From assembly GCF_010365305.1 (NCBI RefSeq), contig NZ_CP048279.1, forward strand, positions 2,170,001 to 2,234,000: a stretch of 64,000 nt of DNA. Direction: 5' to 3'. Origin of the DNA: Staphylococcus sp. MI 10-1553 (lineage in GTDB: Bacteria > Bacillota > Bacilli > Staphylococcales > Staphylococcaceae). The notes beneath the pieces were generated by a model, which searched no databases, was not told the origin of the DNA, and worked only from the letters and a program-made list of their open reading frames with translations. Position 1 is the stretch's first letter. Each line of letters opens with the position of its first letter. Below, piece by piece: positions 44,249 through 54,960 of the stretch. Position numbers and translations under genes: made by a program.

Positions 44249-45550
44249 TTAGCGATGAGAACGTAAGCGCGGTAGATTCAACAGAATGGCGATCATCCCA
44301 CAAATGGCAAGCATCACAGGATAAATGGAATAAGGCAACAACGTCACAGGTGAAATGCTCGCTACACCGGCTGCTGCGATAAGCTGTGGACTATAAGGGA
44401 CAAAGCCTTGAAATGCACTGCCAAATATATCTAACAAGCTCGCCGATTTTCTCGGATCAATATCATATTCTTCTGCAATGTCTTTCGCGAGTGGCCCTGC
44501 CATAATAATTGAAATCGTATTATTCGCTGTCGAAATATCAGCAACACTGACAAGGCTAGCGATACCAAATTCTGCACCACGTCTTGTTTTAACGCGGCGT
44601 TTAACGAAATTTAACAGCCAATTAATACCACCGTGGTGTTCAACGAGCCCTATCATACCACCGATGAGTAATGCAATCATCGCAATGTCTTGCATGCCGA
44701 GAATACCTTCTGATGCTGCTTTTAATAGGCCCCCTAAGTTAAATGAACCATCTATTAAACCAATCAGAGACGATAACAAAATGCCCCCTAACAATACTAA
44801 CACCACGTTAATACCGATTATCGCCAAAATTAATACGAGTAAGTAAGGAATGACTTTAACCCACTCAAAGTGATACGTTTTCATTTGTGTCACATCATAA
44901 CCGTGAGACAGCCACCATAAAATGATAATTGTGATGATGGCACCAGGCACCACGATGCGAAAGTTCACTTTAAATTTATCGCTCATTTGAGTCTTTTGCG
45001 TGCGGACTGCGGCAATCGTTGTATCTGATATCATGGACAAGTTATCACCAAACATCGCACCTCCAACAACTGTCGCCATCGCAAGTGCAGCCGGTATTTC
45101 AGTTGCTTCACTGATGCCAAATCCCACCGGTGCAATCGCCGCTACTGTCCCTACCGACGTCCCCATCGAAATTGAAATAAACATACAAATGATGAAAAGT
45201 CCGACGATCAGGAAATTTTGCGGAATGAATGATAACCCTAAATTGACAATGGAAGTCACACCGCCCATCGCTTCAGTTGTTTTTGAAAAGGCACCTGCAA
45301 GTAAAAAGATAAACATCATCAACACAATATTGGCGTGTCCTGCCTGACGTGCGAAAACTTCTACTTTTGACGCAAATGTCTCTCGTCTATTCATTATTAA
45401 TGCCACAACGACACCAATAATTGCCGCAACATTTAACGGCATAAAAGTAAAGTCTTTCGTGATGATACCAGCACCTAAAAAGATACTTATAAATACGACT
45501 AACGGAATGAGCGCCCATGGACTGCTGTGCTCATGCTCTTGTTCTAACAT
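44249..45550 (-). CDS. NhaC-family Na+/H+ antiporter (second copy)
   Basis: A 433-residue, about 11-helix NhaC-type transporter, different from the one at 8350. Diagnostic segments are SMGTSVGTVAAIAPVGFGISE, GGAMFGDNLSMISDTTIAAVRTQ and SVADISTANNTISIIMAGPLAKDIAEEY. AAGGAG 7 bases before the ATG at 45550 decides the start. It lies upstream of nothing on its strand and follows the M20-SulP pair in S. aureus-like order. Possible roles are sodium or proton homeostasis, or amine/amino-acid exchange; neighbouring M20 hydrolase and anion transporter genes make an amino acid link possible. Confidence 0.86.
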   Translation of the reverse strand: MLEQEHEHSSPWALIPLVVFISIFLGAGIITKDFTFMPLNVAAIIGVVVALIMNRRETFASKVEVFARQAGHANIVLMMFIFLLAGAFSKTTEAMGGVTSIVNLGLSFIPQNFLIVGLFIICMFISISMGTSVGTVAAIAPVGFGISEATEIPAALAMATVVGGAMFGDNLSMISDTTIAAVRTQKTQMSDKFKVNFRIVVPGAIITIIILWWLSHGYDVTQMKTYHFEWVKVIPYLLVLILAIIGINVVLVLLGGILLSSLIGLIDGSFNLGGLLKAASEGILGMQDIAMIALLIGGMIGLVEHHGGINWLLNFVKRRVKTRRGAEFGIASLVSVADISTANNTISIIMAGPLAKDIAEEYDIDPRKSASLLDIFGSAFQGFVPYSPQLIAAAGVASISPVTLLPYSIYPVMLAICGMIAILLNLPRLRSHR

Positions 45551-45712
45551 AAAAAATCTCCTTAACGAAAAGCAAATCACCTGTTTGCGTATGTGCGATG
45601 TGCTTCTCCTTCACTTTATTTTTATATCTTTTATAAAAGCAAAAAATCATTTTTAATGACATTTGAAAAATTGAATTTTACTGTTAAACAATACATGAAA
45701 ACCGTGTGACCG

Positions 45713-46849
45713 TCAACGTCTTAAATGTTCGTCCCATAAACGCTGGATGAACGCAATAAAATAGTCAGGCACTTTATCTAAAATTTGTTCATTCGGCTGG
45801 AATTTTTCGTGGTGAAGTGGATATTCACTGTCTGAGCCAATCATCGCAAAATGAACAGGTGCCACGGCTTGATATCCTGAGAAGTCTTCACCTATCGTCA
45901 GTGCACGCGGTAACACTTCTGTTTCATAACCGACTGATTGTGCCACTTCCAATGCCATATTTTGTAACTTTTCATCATTGACGACAGAGGCAGTTAAACG
46001 GTGATAATCCAAATCAATCTTCACATTAAACTGTTTTTCTAATCCTTCACAAATTTGTGTCATTCTTTCTTCAACTTGGTCACGAATTTCTGCTTTAAAA
46101 CTGCGAACTGTCCCTTCTACCATCGCTTCTTGAGGGATGACATTCCACGTGTGACCACTATGAATTTGACCTACCGTCACAACCGCTTCATCATAAGGGG
46201 CAATGTTACGACTCACAATCGTTTGTATGCTTAAAATAAGTTGTCCTAACACGATTTGCGGGTCTACCGAATCTTGGGGCATTGCTGCATGTGCGCCTCG
46301 ACCTTGAATACGAATGTTGAAACGATCTACATTTGATGTTAAATGCCCGGATTTTGCACGCCATTCACCGACTTTTATAGTTGGTGCATTGTGGAAACCA
46401 AGAATCGCTAACGCCCCATCTAATGCGCCTGTTTGAACGACAGCAGGTGCCCCATCACCTGTTTCTTCAGCAGATTGGAAGATAATACGGACGCGTCCTG
46501 TTAATTCTGATTCCATCTCTTTCAATTTCACTGCTGTACCGAGAATAGACGCCATATGAATATCATGACCACAGGCGTGCATCACATTGTCATTTTGTGA
46601 TTGATACGCTAAGTTTGTTTTTTCATTAATTGGTAGCGCATCAATGTCTGAACGAATCGCAATCATATCTTCTCCTTCACCTACTTCTGCGATTAGTCCG
46701 ACTTTTAATGGTAAATCGAGTATTCGAATATCGTAACTTTCTAAAATTTCTCGTAACCGTGCTGTTGTTTGAAATTCCTCATTTGAAAGTTCTGGATTTT
46801 GATGAAACCATCTTCTCCATTCAATCAATTGTTTTAAATCAGCTGCCAT
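45713..46849 (-). CDS. M20-family amidohydrolase
   Basis: A 378-residue zinc/manganese hydrolase of the M20D (AbgB/HipO/IAA-amino-acid hydrolase) group, which frees amino acids from N-acyl conjugates. Metal-site residues are visible: Cys-His in MHACGHDIHMA, Glu-Glu in QSAEETGDGAP, His in LGFHNAP and His in PLHHEKF. A dimerisation lid domain spans about 180-290. GGAAGGG lies before the ATG. Its start is one base after the SulP gene stop, so the two are in one operon. Substrate could be N-acetyl or longer acyl amino acids. Confidence 0.88.
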   Translation of the reverse strand: MAADLKQLIEWRRWFHQNPELSNEEFQTTARLREILESYDIRILDLPLKVGLIAEVGEGEDMIAIRSDIDALPINEKTNLAYQSQNDNVMHACGHDIHMASILGTAVKLKEMESELTGRVRIIFQSAEETGDGAPAVVQTGALDGALAILGFHNAPTIKVGEWRAKSGHLTSNVDRFNIRIQGRGAHAAMPQDSVDPQIVLGQLILSIQTIVSRNIAPYDEAVVTVGQIHSGHTWNVIPQEAMVEGTVRSFKAEIRDQVEERMTQICEGLEKQFNVKIDLDYHRLTASVVNDEKLQNMALEVAQSVGYETEVLPRALTIGEDFSGYQAVAPVHFAMIGSDSEYPLHHEKFQPNEQILDKVPDYFIAFIQRLWDEHLRR

Positions 46850-46850
46850 G

Positions 46851-48041
46851 CTAATCCCTTCCTTTTCGATATTTTTTTCGATATTTTTGAATCCGTTGAT
46901 AACTATAATAAGTCGCTGTGCCTACGAGTACCCCGAGCGCTAAATTACGTGCGATGACAATCAATAAAAAAGTAATGAGCATAATCATGAATTCTGTCCA
47001 ACGTCGCTCGACAATATACCTCAACGTTTGACGGTCAAAAGTGTTCATCGAAATACGTGTCAATACGATAGCTAACACGACCATCGGAATACTGCCGACC
47101 AGGGGACTTAATAAAATTAAAAATAACAACATCACGATACCTGCTGCCAAAGTTGAAAGTCGTGATGTTGCCCCTAATTCGAGATTATATTTAGACTGTC
47201 CCACTAACGCACTTCCCGCAAGCCCTCCAAATAAACAAATGATGAGATTCGTGAAGCCCTGACCGAATGATTCACGATTGAGACTGCTAGAGGTTGCTGT
47301 TCGTTGATCGACCATTCGCGCTGTTAAACTCGTTTGAATCGTTGCGACAATCGCTAACATTAAGCCAAAAATGAAAAGTTCTACTACCATCCATCCTGTT
47401 AAATCAACTTGAGGTAACCCGAGCGTCGGCATTTCGAAATGAATATGCGCTAAATCTTGAACATTAATTAAATCGACATGAAACATTTTAGCCGCTATTG
47501 ATAAAACTACAATCATGATAAGTGCAGCAGGGATACGCTCCGTTATATAAGGAATTAAAAATATCATGACTAAGCTGAGCGTTGCAAATAGGTACGTCCA
47601 CAGATTGTGACCAAAAATATGTTTCAGTTGCGAGGTAAATAATAAATAAGCTAACGCATTCATAAATCCCACGACGACCGGCACTGGAATTTTATGTATC
47701 GCTTTATCCACACGACAAAATGCGAATAAGATTTGAAATATGCCCATGACGAGCATCGCTGCAATGAGCATCTGTTGGCCGTACATTGAGGTGATTAACA
47801 CAGCGACAATGGAGACCCCACTACTCGGTGCAGAAACCATTAATGTGCGTGATCCAAAAAAACTGATTCCGATGAGCATGAGTGCGGTACTGAATATGCC
47901 GACTGTCGGGCTGACGCCAGCGATGAATGAAAATGCGATAGCACCTGGCATCATAGCTAAAGCGACAAGTAAGCCTGCCGTGATGTTTTGGAAAGTGTGT
48001 CCTCTCCAGCTTGTGAGGTAATTTTGGATTGTGTGATTCAT
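46851..48041 (-). CDS. SulP-family anion transporter without STAS domain
   Basis: A 396-residue SulP (SLC26-like) transporter with the transmembrane core only: NITAGLLVALAMMPGAIAFSFIAGVSPTVG at helices 1-2 (two helices), FMNALAYLLFTSQL, and the LVGQSKYNLELGATSRLS segment before helix 10. The regulatory C-terminal STAS domain usual in the family is missing; the protein ends in a basic tail. Possible substrates are sulfate, bicarbonate or carboxylates. Two close ATG codons exist; the second at 48041 has GGGGGG at better spacing. Operon with the M20 hydrolase, one base apart. Confidence 0.85.
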   Translation of the reverse strand: MNHTIQNYLTSWRGHTFQNITAGLLVALAMMPGAIAFSFIAGVSPTVGIFSTALMLIGISFFGSRTLMVSAPSSGVSIVAVLITSMYGQQMLIAAMLVMGIFQILFAFCRVDKAIHKIPVPVVVGFMNALAYLLFTSQLKHIFGHNLWTYLFATLSLVMIFLIPYITERIPAALIMIVVLSIAAKMFHVDLINVQDLAHIHFEMPTLGLPQVDLTGWMVVELFIFGLMLAIVATIQTSLTARMVDQRTATSSSLNRESFGQGFTNLIICLFGGLAGSALVGQSKYNLELGATSRLSTLAAGIVMLLFLILLSPLVGSIPMVVLAIVLTRISMNTFDRQTLRYIVERRWTEFMIMLITFLLIVIARNLALGVLVGTATYYSYQRIQKYRKKYRKGRD

Positions 48042-48189
48042 CTCCATTCCCCCCGACTCCCCTTTTATTTCATTATATTATATCAAAGCAATCGGGATTT
48101 GTTGATTATTTTAGGTTTTGCGTGATGGTTTTGTTTCATAATACATACTGTCACATAAAAATAAACATGCTAGGATTGCTTATACCATT

Positions 48190-48470
48190 CTCCCGTTCCC
48201 AGAGACTTGCCTCAACTCAATTTGGCTTGAATGGAGTGTTCACGAAATGGAAGCCAAATTGGATTATGGGAGCTGTACAGAAATCTCATGTGCAACAAAG
48301 ATTTCGTCGTACTGCCCCCCCGCAAGGCTAACTAGGCTTCTTAAAAGCTTGAATAGGCGCATTGAGAAGCCAGACAGCTACTGCGATAAACAGTAGCCAC
48401 TATTAAAATGAAAAGTAAAGATTTCGGTCAACCTCTTTCTCTCAGGCGTCTTGCACGGTTTCGACAATCG
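48190..48470 (-). repeat. Dispersed intergenic repeat, copy B
   Basis: Read on the minus strand this is the fullest copy: GCAAGACGCCTGAG, AGAGGTTGACCGAA, TGGCTACTGTTTATCGCAGT, a CTTCTCAATGCG..GAAGCCTAG hairpin, CCTTGCGGGGG, CGACGAAATCTTTG, TTTCTGTACAGCTCCCATAA and an AATTTGGCTT..AAGCCAAATT hairpin. It lies between the SulP operon and the hut genes. The surrounding 48042-48580 region carries no gene. Confidence 0.8.
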
Positions 48471-48580
48471 TATCATTACAGTATTGTTACCCATACTACT
48501 AAACACTTCTCGCTTTTTAGGAATTAGGCCGGGTCGATTCTGTTCATATCATTTTAAACGAGTAGTCCTGCATTACACAA

Positions 48581-48628
48581 AAAGATGAAGCGGATTGCAA
48601 CCTCCTATTCAAGGTGCTTATCCGCTTT
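48581..48628 (-). terminator. hut operon terminator
   Basis: AAGCGGAT and ATCCGCTT pair around a partly structured 30-base loop and are followed by ATCTTTTT on the minus strand, about 12 bases past hutI. Confidence 0.78.
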
Positions 48629-48639
48629 GTTTATAGTAA

Positions 48640-49887
48640 TTATGCTTGTGTTAATAATTGTGGTTGACGGTCAACGATGACACGTCCGTTTTGAATGACT
48701 TTTTCAACATGGTTTACCCCGTAATGATACGGAATGTATTCATGGTTGGGTGCACGCCAAATGACGATATTCGCATCATCACCTTTGTTAATCGTACCGG
48801 CATCCACATCAATGGCTTTTGCTGCATTGATTGTGACTGCATTCCAAATTTCGGCTGGTGATAGTTTTAATTTTAATGATGCAATCGCCATAACCATTTG
48901 TAAATTGTTTGTTACACAGCTACCTGGGTTGTAGTCTGTCGCAATTGCAATGGCACCGTTATTGTCTAACATGCCTCGAGCATCTGCATAACTTTCTTTG
49001 TCCAAGTAGAACGTTGTCCCCGGTAATAATACCGCCACAGTATCAGAATCTTTTAAGTTGGCTTTGTCTTTATCACTTGAAGCAACGAGGTGATCTGCAG
49101 AAATAGCATCTTCCTCAATCGCTAACCCTAAACCACCGAGCGGATCGATTTCGTCTGCATGAATTTTCACTCTTAAGCCAAGTCCTTTCGCTGCTTCCAT
49201 ATAACGTTTCGATTCTTCTAACGTAAATACACCTGTCTCACAGAAAATATCTGCAAAGTCTGCGTATTTTTTCGCTTCTGGCAATAAATCAATCATCTCT
49301 TGTAAGAAGTCTGCTTGTGACGATGCTTCTTTTGGAATCGCGTGTGGGCCTAAAAATGTATGACGCATTTTCAAACCATATTTTTCTTCTAAACGTTTAG
49401 ATACACGCAATTGTTTTAATTCATTTTCTTTGTTTAAGCCGTAACCACTTTTACTTTCTACAGCTAATACACCGTGATGCATCATCGTTAATAAATCATA
49501 TTCAGCCTTTTTAAATAGTTCATCTTCAGTCGCTTGGCGTGTCGCTTCTACCGTTGATAAAATACCGCCACCTGATTCAAGTATTTCTAAATATGATTTG
49601 CCTTGACGTTTTAACGCCATTTCGTGTTCGCGTGAGCCTCCGTGAACTAAATGTGTGTGTGCGTCTACCAGTGCCGGTGAAACAACGCGGTCAGAGGCAT
49701 CGATTGTTTCATGCGCTTCGTAGTCTTCAGTATAAGACCCTGCATAAACAATTTTCCCTTCATGTACCACGACCGTACCGTGCTTTACAACATTTAATTC
49801 ATCTAAATCTTTACCTTTTAAAGGGCGATCTGTCGTTACTGGTAAAATCAATTCTTTAATATTTTGAATCAGTAAATCATAAGTCAT
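48640..49887 (-). CDS. hutI: Imidazolonepropionase
   Basis: A 415-residue metal-dependent amidohydrolase that opens the ring of 4-imidazolone-5-propionate to give N-formimino-L-glutamate, third step of histidine breakdown. Motifs: [14 protein letters not shown] (metal HxH), [29 protein letters not shown] (metal His, catalytic Glu) and ATDYNPGS (metal Asp). Its ATG overlaps the hutU stop by four bases, with AAGGAGG inside hutU. Last gene of the hut operon. Confidence 0.97.
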   Translation of the reverse strand: MTYDLLIQNIKELILPVTTDRPLKGKDLDELNVVKHGTVVVHEGKIVYAGSYTEDYEAHETIDASDRVVSPALVDAHTHLVHGGSREHEMALKRQGKSYLEILESGGGILSTVEATRQATEDELFKKAEYDLLTMMHHGVLAVESKSGYGLNKENELKQLRVSKRLEEKYGLKMRHTFLGPHAIPKEASSQADFLQEMIDLLPEAKKYADFADIFCETGVFTLEESKRYMEAAKGLGLRVKIHADEIDPLGGLGLAIEEDAISADHLVASSDKDKANLKDSDTVAVLLPGTTFYLDKESYADARGMLDNNGAIAIATDYNPGSCVTNNLQMVMAIASLKLKLSPAEIWNAVTINAAKAIDVDAGTINKGDDANIVIWRAPNHEYIPYHYGVNHVEKVIQNGRVIVDRQPQLLTQA

Positions 49888-51551
49888 TCTGTTTCTACCT
49901 CCTTAGTGATCATAGGAATATCAACGCCACGAGTTTTAGCAGTTTCAATCGCTTTTTCATAACCCGCATCTGCATGTCGCACTACACCCATACCCGGATC
50001 TGTCGTTAATACACGTCCTAATCTTCTGTCTGCGCGTTCTGAACCGTCAGCAACCACCACCATGCCTGCGTGTAGTGAATAGCCCATACCTACACCGCCA
50101 CCATGGTGTACTGAAATCCATGAACCTCCTGCTGCAGTGTTAATTAATGCATTTAAAATTGCCCAGTCCCCTACAGCATCTGAACCATCTAACATCGCCT
50201 CAGTTTCACGGTTTGGTGATGCAACTGAACCTGAATCTAAATGGTCACGTCCGATAACGATTGGTGCAGAAATTTCGCCATTACGTACAAGCTCATTTAA
50301 CGCTAAACCCATTTTTGCACGTTCGCCATAACCAAGCCATGCAATTCTCGATGGGAGCCCTTGGAATGCAATTTTTTCACTTGCCATATCTAACCAGCGC
50401 ATTAATTTTTCATCTTCTGGGAATAATTCACGCATTAATTGGTCTGCACGTTCAATATCTTTAGGATCTCCAGATAATGCTGCAAAACGGAATGGTCCTT
50501 TACCTTCACAGAATAATGGACGAATGTATGCTGGTACGAAACCAGGGAAATCAAATGCATTTTCTAAACCTTCATCAAATGCGACTTGACGGATATTGTT
50601 ACCATAGTCGAATGCAACCGCACCATTTTTTTGGAATTGTAACATCGCTTCAACATGTTTTTTCATAGATTGTTTTGATAATGCCACATAGCGCGTTGGA
50701 TCACTTTCTCTTAATACAGCCGCTTCTTCTAAACTATACCCTTCAGGCACGTAACCGTTAAGTGGGTCATGTGCGGATGTTTGGTCCGTCACGATATCAA
50801 TTTTGAAGCCACGTTTTAAAATTTCATGGTGGACTTCCGCCGCATTACCGACTAATCCGATTGCAATGGCACGCCCTTCTTTTTTCGCTTTTTCTGCTTG
50901 TTCTAACGCTTCATCTAATGAATGTGTAATCGTGTCACAATAACGTGTGTCAATACGTTTTTGAATACGTGTCGGGTCTACATCTACGCCAATAACGACA
51001 CCGCCATTCATCGTTACAGCAAGCGGTTGTGCACCACCCATACCGCCTAATCCCGCAGTTAATGTAATTGTGCCTTTTAACGAGCCATTGAAATGTTGAT
51101 TCGCTAATTCCGCAAAAGTTTCGTACGTACCTTGGACAATCCCTTGTGAACCAATGTAAATCCAACTACCCGCTGTCATTTGGCCGTACATCATTAAGCC
51201 CTTTTTATCCAATTCATGGAAATGATCCCAAGTTGCCCATTTCGGTACGAGCACAGAGTTCGATAAAAGCACACGTGGCGCTTCTTCATGCGTTTTAAAT
51301 ACAGCAACAGGTTTACCAGATTGCACTAACATCGTCTCATCATTTTCTAAGCGACGTAATGTATCCACAATCGCATCAAATGCTTCCCAGTTACGTGCTG
51401 CCTTACCGATGCCACCATAAACGACAAGACGTTCAGGATGCTCAGCCACTTCTGGATCTAAGTTGTTGTATAACATTCGTAATACTGCTTCTTGTTCCCA
51501 ACCTTTACATTCGATTTCTAAACCTTTTTTTGCTTGAATATTTCTCACCAT
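49884..51551 (-). CDS. hutU: Urocanate hydratase
   Basis: A 555-residue cytosolic enzyme that adds water to urocanate, using tightly bound NAD+ as electrophile; second step of histidine breakdown. Diagnostic segments are [39 protein letters not shown] (two adjoining blocks), [28 protein letters not shown] and [11 protein letters not shown] near the C terminus. GGGAGAAG stands before the ATG at 51551, so the six-codon longer ORF was rejected. Histidase (hutH) and a final hydrolase are not in the window; in S. aureus hutH is also elsewhere. Confidence 0.97.
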   Translation of the reverse strand: MVRNIQAKKGLEIECKGWEQEAVLRMLYNNLDPEVAEHPERLVVYGGIGKAARNWEAFDAIVDTLRRLENDETMLVQSGKPVAVFKTHEEAPRVLLSNSVLVPKWATWDHFHELDKKGLMMYGQMTAGSWIYIGSQGIVQGTYETFAELANQHFNGSLKGTITLTAGLGGMGGAQPLAVTMNGGVVIGVDVDPTRIQKRIDTRYCDTITHSLDEALEQAEKAKKEGRAIAIGLVGNAAEVHHEILKRGFKIDIVTDQTSAHDPLNGYVPEGYSLEEAAVLRESDPTRYVALSKQSMKKHVEAMLQFQKNGAVAFDYGNNIRQVAFDEGLENAFDFPGFVPAYIRPLFCEGKGPFRFAALSGDPKDIERADQLMRELFPEDEKLMRWLDMASEKIAFQGLPSRIAWLGYGERAKMGLALNELVRNGEISAPIVIGRDHLDSGSVASPNRETEAMLDGSDAVGDWAILNALINTAAGGSWISVHHGGGVGMGYSLHAGMVVVADGSERADRRLGRVLTTDPGMGVVRHADAGYEKAIETAKTRGVDIPMITKEVETE

Positions 51552-51569
51552 AAGACTTCTCCCTTTCAT

Positions 51570-52874
51570 TTAAAAAATAATTAGACTTAACGGAATTGTA
51601 ATTAATAATGTTAATGTCACACGCACAAACCAAATCAATAACAATTGCCAAATCGGAACTTTAATTTCTGTAGCTAAAATACACGGTACAAGTGCTGAAA
51701 AGAAAATAATCGCTGATACACTCGTAATTGCCACTACAAATTTAACTTCAATTGTTGCTTTAACGACAAGTAACGATGGTAAAAACATTTCAATGACCGA
51801 TATTGCAGACGCCTTTGCTAACAACGCTTTTTCTGCAATCGGGAAAATATAAATAAATGGATAGAAAATGTAACTCAGTATGTCAATGACCGGTGTAAAG
51901 TTCGCTAACAACAAACCGATAAAACCAATCGATAAAATTGACGGTAATATCGCGACTGTCATTTCGAGCCCTTCAGCAAAATGTGTCCACATATTTTTAA
52001 ACAATGGTGTCGCTTGATGTGATTGTCTTTTCACTGCGAGCCATGCTTGTTGAATACGTGTACCTCCTTCTTTAGGTTTTGCTGGTGGTTGTTGATTGTT
52101 ATAGTACGCTTTCGACGCTTTTGAAATCGGTGGCAAATACGTCGAAATGGCTGTCACAACGAATGTGATGACTAAACAGCTCCAGAAATACAAATTCCAA
52201 TGTGCCATTAAATCAAGCGTACGTGCTACGATGACCATAAATGTTGCCGATACTGTCGAAAACCCTGTCGCAATGATTAATGCTTCTCGGTAGTTGTATA
52301 CACCTTGTTTGTATACGCGATTCGTAATTAACAGACCGAGTGAATAACTCCCTACAAATGAAGCGACCGCATCAATCGCGGATTCACCTGGTGTATTAAA
52401 CACTTTGCGCATGATGGGTTGCATTAACACCCCGATAAACTCCAACAGGCCATAACCGACTAACAATGATAAAGCGATGGCACCAACTGGAATTAAAATG
52501 CTCAATGGCAACATTAATTTATCGAACAAAAACGGTCCATATTGTGCTTCAAACAAAATTTTAGGTCCGATATGAAACACATACATGACGCCAATCATAG
52601 CCCCTAAAACTTTAGCCAAAACAATCACAAAATCCGTCTTCGTTTTCCGATAATCTTTACGATAGATGGGTAAGATTGCGCCAATTAAAATCATGACTAA
52701 AGCAATATAAGGCATCACACTTTTGAGACCTGCGCGTATTGCTAAATGAACATGGTCGACAATAATCGTTTGTACCCCGTTAATATGAAAAGGCACAAAG
52801 AAACAAATCACACCTATCAAACTCAAAACCCAAAAACGCCACATCTGGTTACCCTTAACAGCTTGATGTTTCAT
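51570..52874 (-). CDS. YjiH-family membrane protein, putative hut transporter
   Basis: A 434-residue protein with about ten helices and the nucleoside-recognition (Gate) type repeats seen in YjiH-family proteins: FIGVLMQPIMRKVFNTPGESAID followed by SYSLGLLITNRVYKQGVYNYREA, and a second copy around IDILSYIFYPFIYIFPIAEKAL. It starts the hut operon, 18 bases before hutU, so uptake of histidine, urocanate or a related compound is the natural guess. GGGGGAG is 10 bases before the ATG. No biochemical role can be assigned by motif. Confidence 0.8.
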   Translation of the reverse strand: MKHQAVKGNQMWRFWVLSLIGVICFFVPFHINGVQTIIVDHVHLAIRAGLKSVMPYIALVMILIGAILPIYRKDYRKTKTDFVIVLAKVLGAMIGVMYVFHIGPKILFEAQYGPFLFDKLMLPLSILIPVGAIALSLLVGYGLLEFIGVLMQPIMRKVFNTPGESAIDAVASFVGSYSLGLLITNRVYKQGVYNYREALIIATGFSTVSATFMVIVARTLDLMAHWNLYFWSCLVITFVVTAISTYLPPISKASKAYYNNQQPPAKPKEGGTRIQQAWLAVKRQSHQATPLFKNMWTHFAEGLEMTVAILPSILSIGFIGLLLANFTPVIDILSYIFYPFIYIFPIAEKALLAKASAISVIEMFLPSLLVVKATIEVKFVVAITSVSAIIFFSALVPCILATEIKVPIWQLLLIWFVRVTLTLLITIPLSLIIF

Positions 52875-53073
52875 CCCAACATTTCTCCCCCTTTGAATTG
52901 TGAACCCTACACAAAATAACGGCCTCTCCCCTTAACCTTGCTTTAATTCTCATTATTCTGTCATTTAATCATGCGCTGTCACTTACTAACTCTATTGTAA
53001 TATGCTAAGCTATTAATAACCAATATAAATAAACTAATCACTTATAACTTCAAACTATAATAAGGAGGCCATG

Positions 53074-53955
53074 ATGAAAGTTATACAGTTGGAATACTTT
53101 ATCGAAATCGTACATCAAAATAGCTTCACAAAAGCTGCGCAAGCCTTACACATTAGCCAACCTTCATTGACCGCAACGATTAAAAAAATGGAACGAGATT
53201 TAGGCTATAAACTGTTAAAAAGAACGACGAAAGAAATTTCAATTACCGAAAAAGGCATTCAGTTTTATAACGAAGCAGTTGAACTTGTGAAACATTATCA
53301 TCAATCCATTGAAAAAATGTATGATTTGAAAATGAGTCAAACACCTAAAATTAAAATGGCAATCATTGAATCCACTGCACGTTGGGTTTCAACTGTCGTA
53401 CAAACCCATCAGAATGCCCATCCAGAGCAACATTATCAAATCACTGAAATACTAGACCCTAACCAATTAGCACAAAAATTGATTAACTTTGATATTCACT
53501 TAGGCTTATCAAACGATCAAATTCGTCACGACGGGATTATCTCACTCCCGTTATATCAAGAAGATTATGTCGTTCTCACGCCACAGAACGCCTTTGGAAA
53601 TCAAAAGTCAGTGTTGATTAAAAACTTGCCACTCATCGTCCCTAACCGTGGCTATCAAGTTCGTAAACATATCGATGACTATTTTACACGATTAGATGAA
53701 CGTCCCCATATCATCATGGAAGTGGACCGTTTTGAAACGGCGACCAATTTTGTACACCAAGGTATGGGCTATGCAGTCATTCCACAAATGTATTATCAGT
53801 CATACTCAACATTTCAACTGAGCACGATTAAAATTCGTCCTAACATTAAAAGAACGATTTACCTGAATTACTCAAAGAAGCGTGAATACAATCAACACGT
53901 CTTTGATTTAGTCGATGCATGTTGTCAATATTGGAACGTAGCAAGAAAAGACTAA
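53074..53955 (+). CDS. LysR-type regulator, probable hut regulator
   Basis: A 293-residue LysR regulator with an N-terminal winged helix (MKVIQLEYFIEIV, then AAQALHISQPSLTATIKKME) and a periplasmic-binding-like effector domain from about residue 90. It is divergently transcribed from the hut operon with about 200 bases between, the usual layout for a LysR protein controlling its neighbour, likely with urocanate or histidine as inducer. AGGAGGCC is followed by ATG-ATG; the second has the better spacing. S. aureus has a LysR gene at the same position. Confidence 0.87.
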   Translation: MKVIQLEYFIEIVHQNSFTKAAQALHISQPSLTATIKKMERDLGYKLLKRTTKEISITEKGIQFYNEAVELVKHYHQSIEKMYDLKMSQTPKIKMAIIESTARWVSTVVQTHQNAHPEQHYQITEILDPNQLAQKLINFDIHLGLSNDQIRHDGIISLPLYQEDYVVLTPQNAFGNQKSVLIKNLPLIVPNRGYQVRKHIDDYFTRLDERPHIIMEVDRFETATNFVHQGMGYAVIPQMYYQSYSTFQLSTIKIRPNIKRTIYLNYSKKREYNQHVFDLVDACCQYWNVARKD

Positions 53956-54139
53956 AATAGTGTGATAGAGGAAATTTTATTCAGAAAAATATGTGCGGAA
54001 TAATAAGTTGGTGCGCGATACGTACATATGAGGAGAAGGAGGTATCATCATAGTTCTTTACTCCCCCTTGATATGGAGACATTTGCTTATGTTTCGAGTG
54101 TCATCACACATTAAGGGCGATGAAGCACACCCAGATTGC

Positions 54140-54375
54140 TAAAACCGAGCAAGACGCCTGAGGGAAAGAGGTTGACCGAAGTCTTCACTTTTCATTTTAA
54201 GAGTGGCTACTGTTTATCTGTTTATCGCAGTAGCTGACTGTGACTTCTCAATGCTCTCGTTTTTGAGAAGCCTAGTCAGCCTTGCAGGGCAATCTTTGTC
54301 ACAAATAAGATTTCTGTACAGCTCCCATAATCCCATTCGGCTTCCATCTCGTGTACACTTCAATTAAGCCGAAAT
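54140..54375 (+). repeat. Dispersed intergenic repeat, copy C
   Basis: It carries GCAAGACGCCTGAG, AGAGGTTGACCGAA, a GTGGCTACTG..CAGTAGCTG hairpin, CTTCTCAATGC..GAGAAGCCTAG, TCAGCCTTGCAGGG, TTTCTGTACAGCTCCCATAA and GGCTTCCAT..AAGCC, colinear with copy B but on the plus strand and in opposite orientation. It abuts the IS110-type remnant. The stretch 53956-54139 holds nothing else that I recognise. Confidence 0.8.
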
Positions 54376-54396
54376 GAGTTGATGGTTCAGCTCATC

Positions 54397-54859
54397 TTAA
54401 AATTGACAAAACAACAACTTAAAAAGCTCATTAAGCAGCACAATAACTGCCCAAAAAACATATCTTGAAAATCTAACTATCAAGCTTGTCGAATGGGCTC
54501 AAAACACTTATATTACTGTTCACGAAGAGCACACACCTGTCGAAGAAATCAAAAACATTACTGAAGATTTATTTCGACTCATTGATAGAAAAAAGAAATA
54601 TGTCGCTAAATTTAAAGCTTTGTATGCTGACCCAAAATTATATCAGGTTTTATTGAGTATCAATGGTGTTGGAGAACAGAATGCGGCTTTACTGACAGGA
54701 GCGTGAGGAAATATTAATCGCTTTGAGACGAATAAGCAACTCAATGCTTTTGTAGCCAACGATATCGTGAGGTATGAATCAGGAATGTTTTATAAAAAAG
54801 ACCGCATTAATCGGCGTGGCAGAAGTGTAACATGGAAGATACTCTATCAATATGACTAA
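54397..54859 (+). pseudogene. IS110-family transposase remnant
   Basis: The frame encodes the C-terminal half of an IS110-type DEDD recombinase: a helical linker, then VLLSINGVGEQNAALL, a TGA stop where the coding frame should continue, and in the same frame NINRFETNKQLNAFV, RYESGMFYKKDRINRRG and SVTWKILYQYD, matching the Transposase_20 domain with its SG..KRG pattern. An earlier frame change near 54460 and absence of the whole N-terminal DEDD domain show it is dead. It marks old insertion activity at a probable genome breakpoint. Confidence 0.85.
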
Positions 54860-54921
54860 ACAACTCAACATTCTCCTACATATTCAGTATAGCACCTAAA
54901 AAATTTTATCCTCATATCATC

Positions 54922-54960
54922 TAAAAAAAGCCAGGAAAACGTAATGGTCTCCCAGCTTTT
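54922..54960 (-). terminator. spsB terminator
   Basis: On the minus strand AAAGCTGGGA pairs with TCCTGGCTTT and runs into a T-tract. It lies about 60 bases beyond spsB. Confidence 0.75.
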
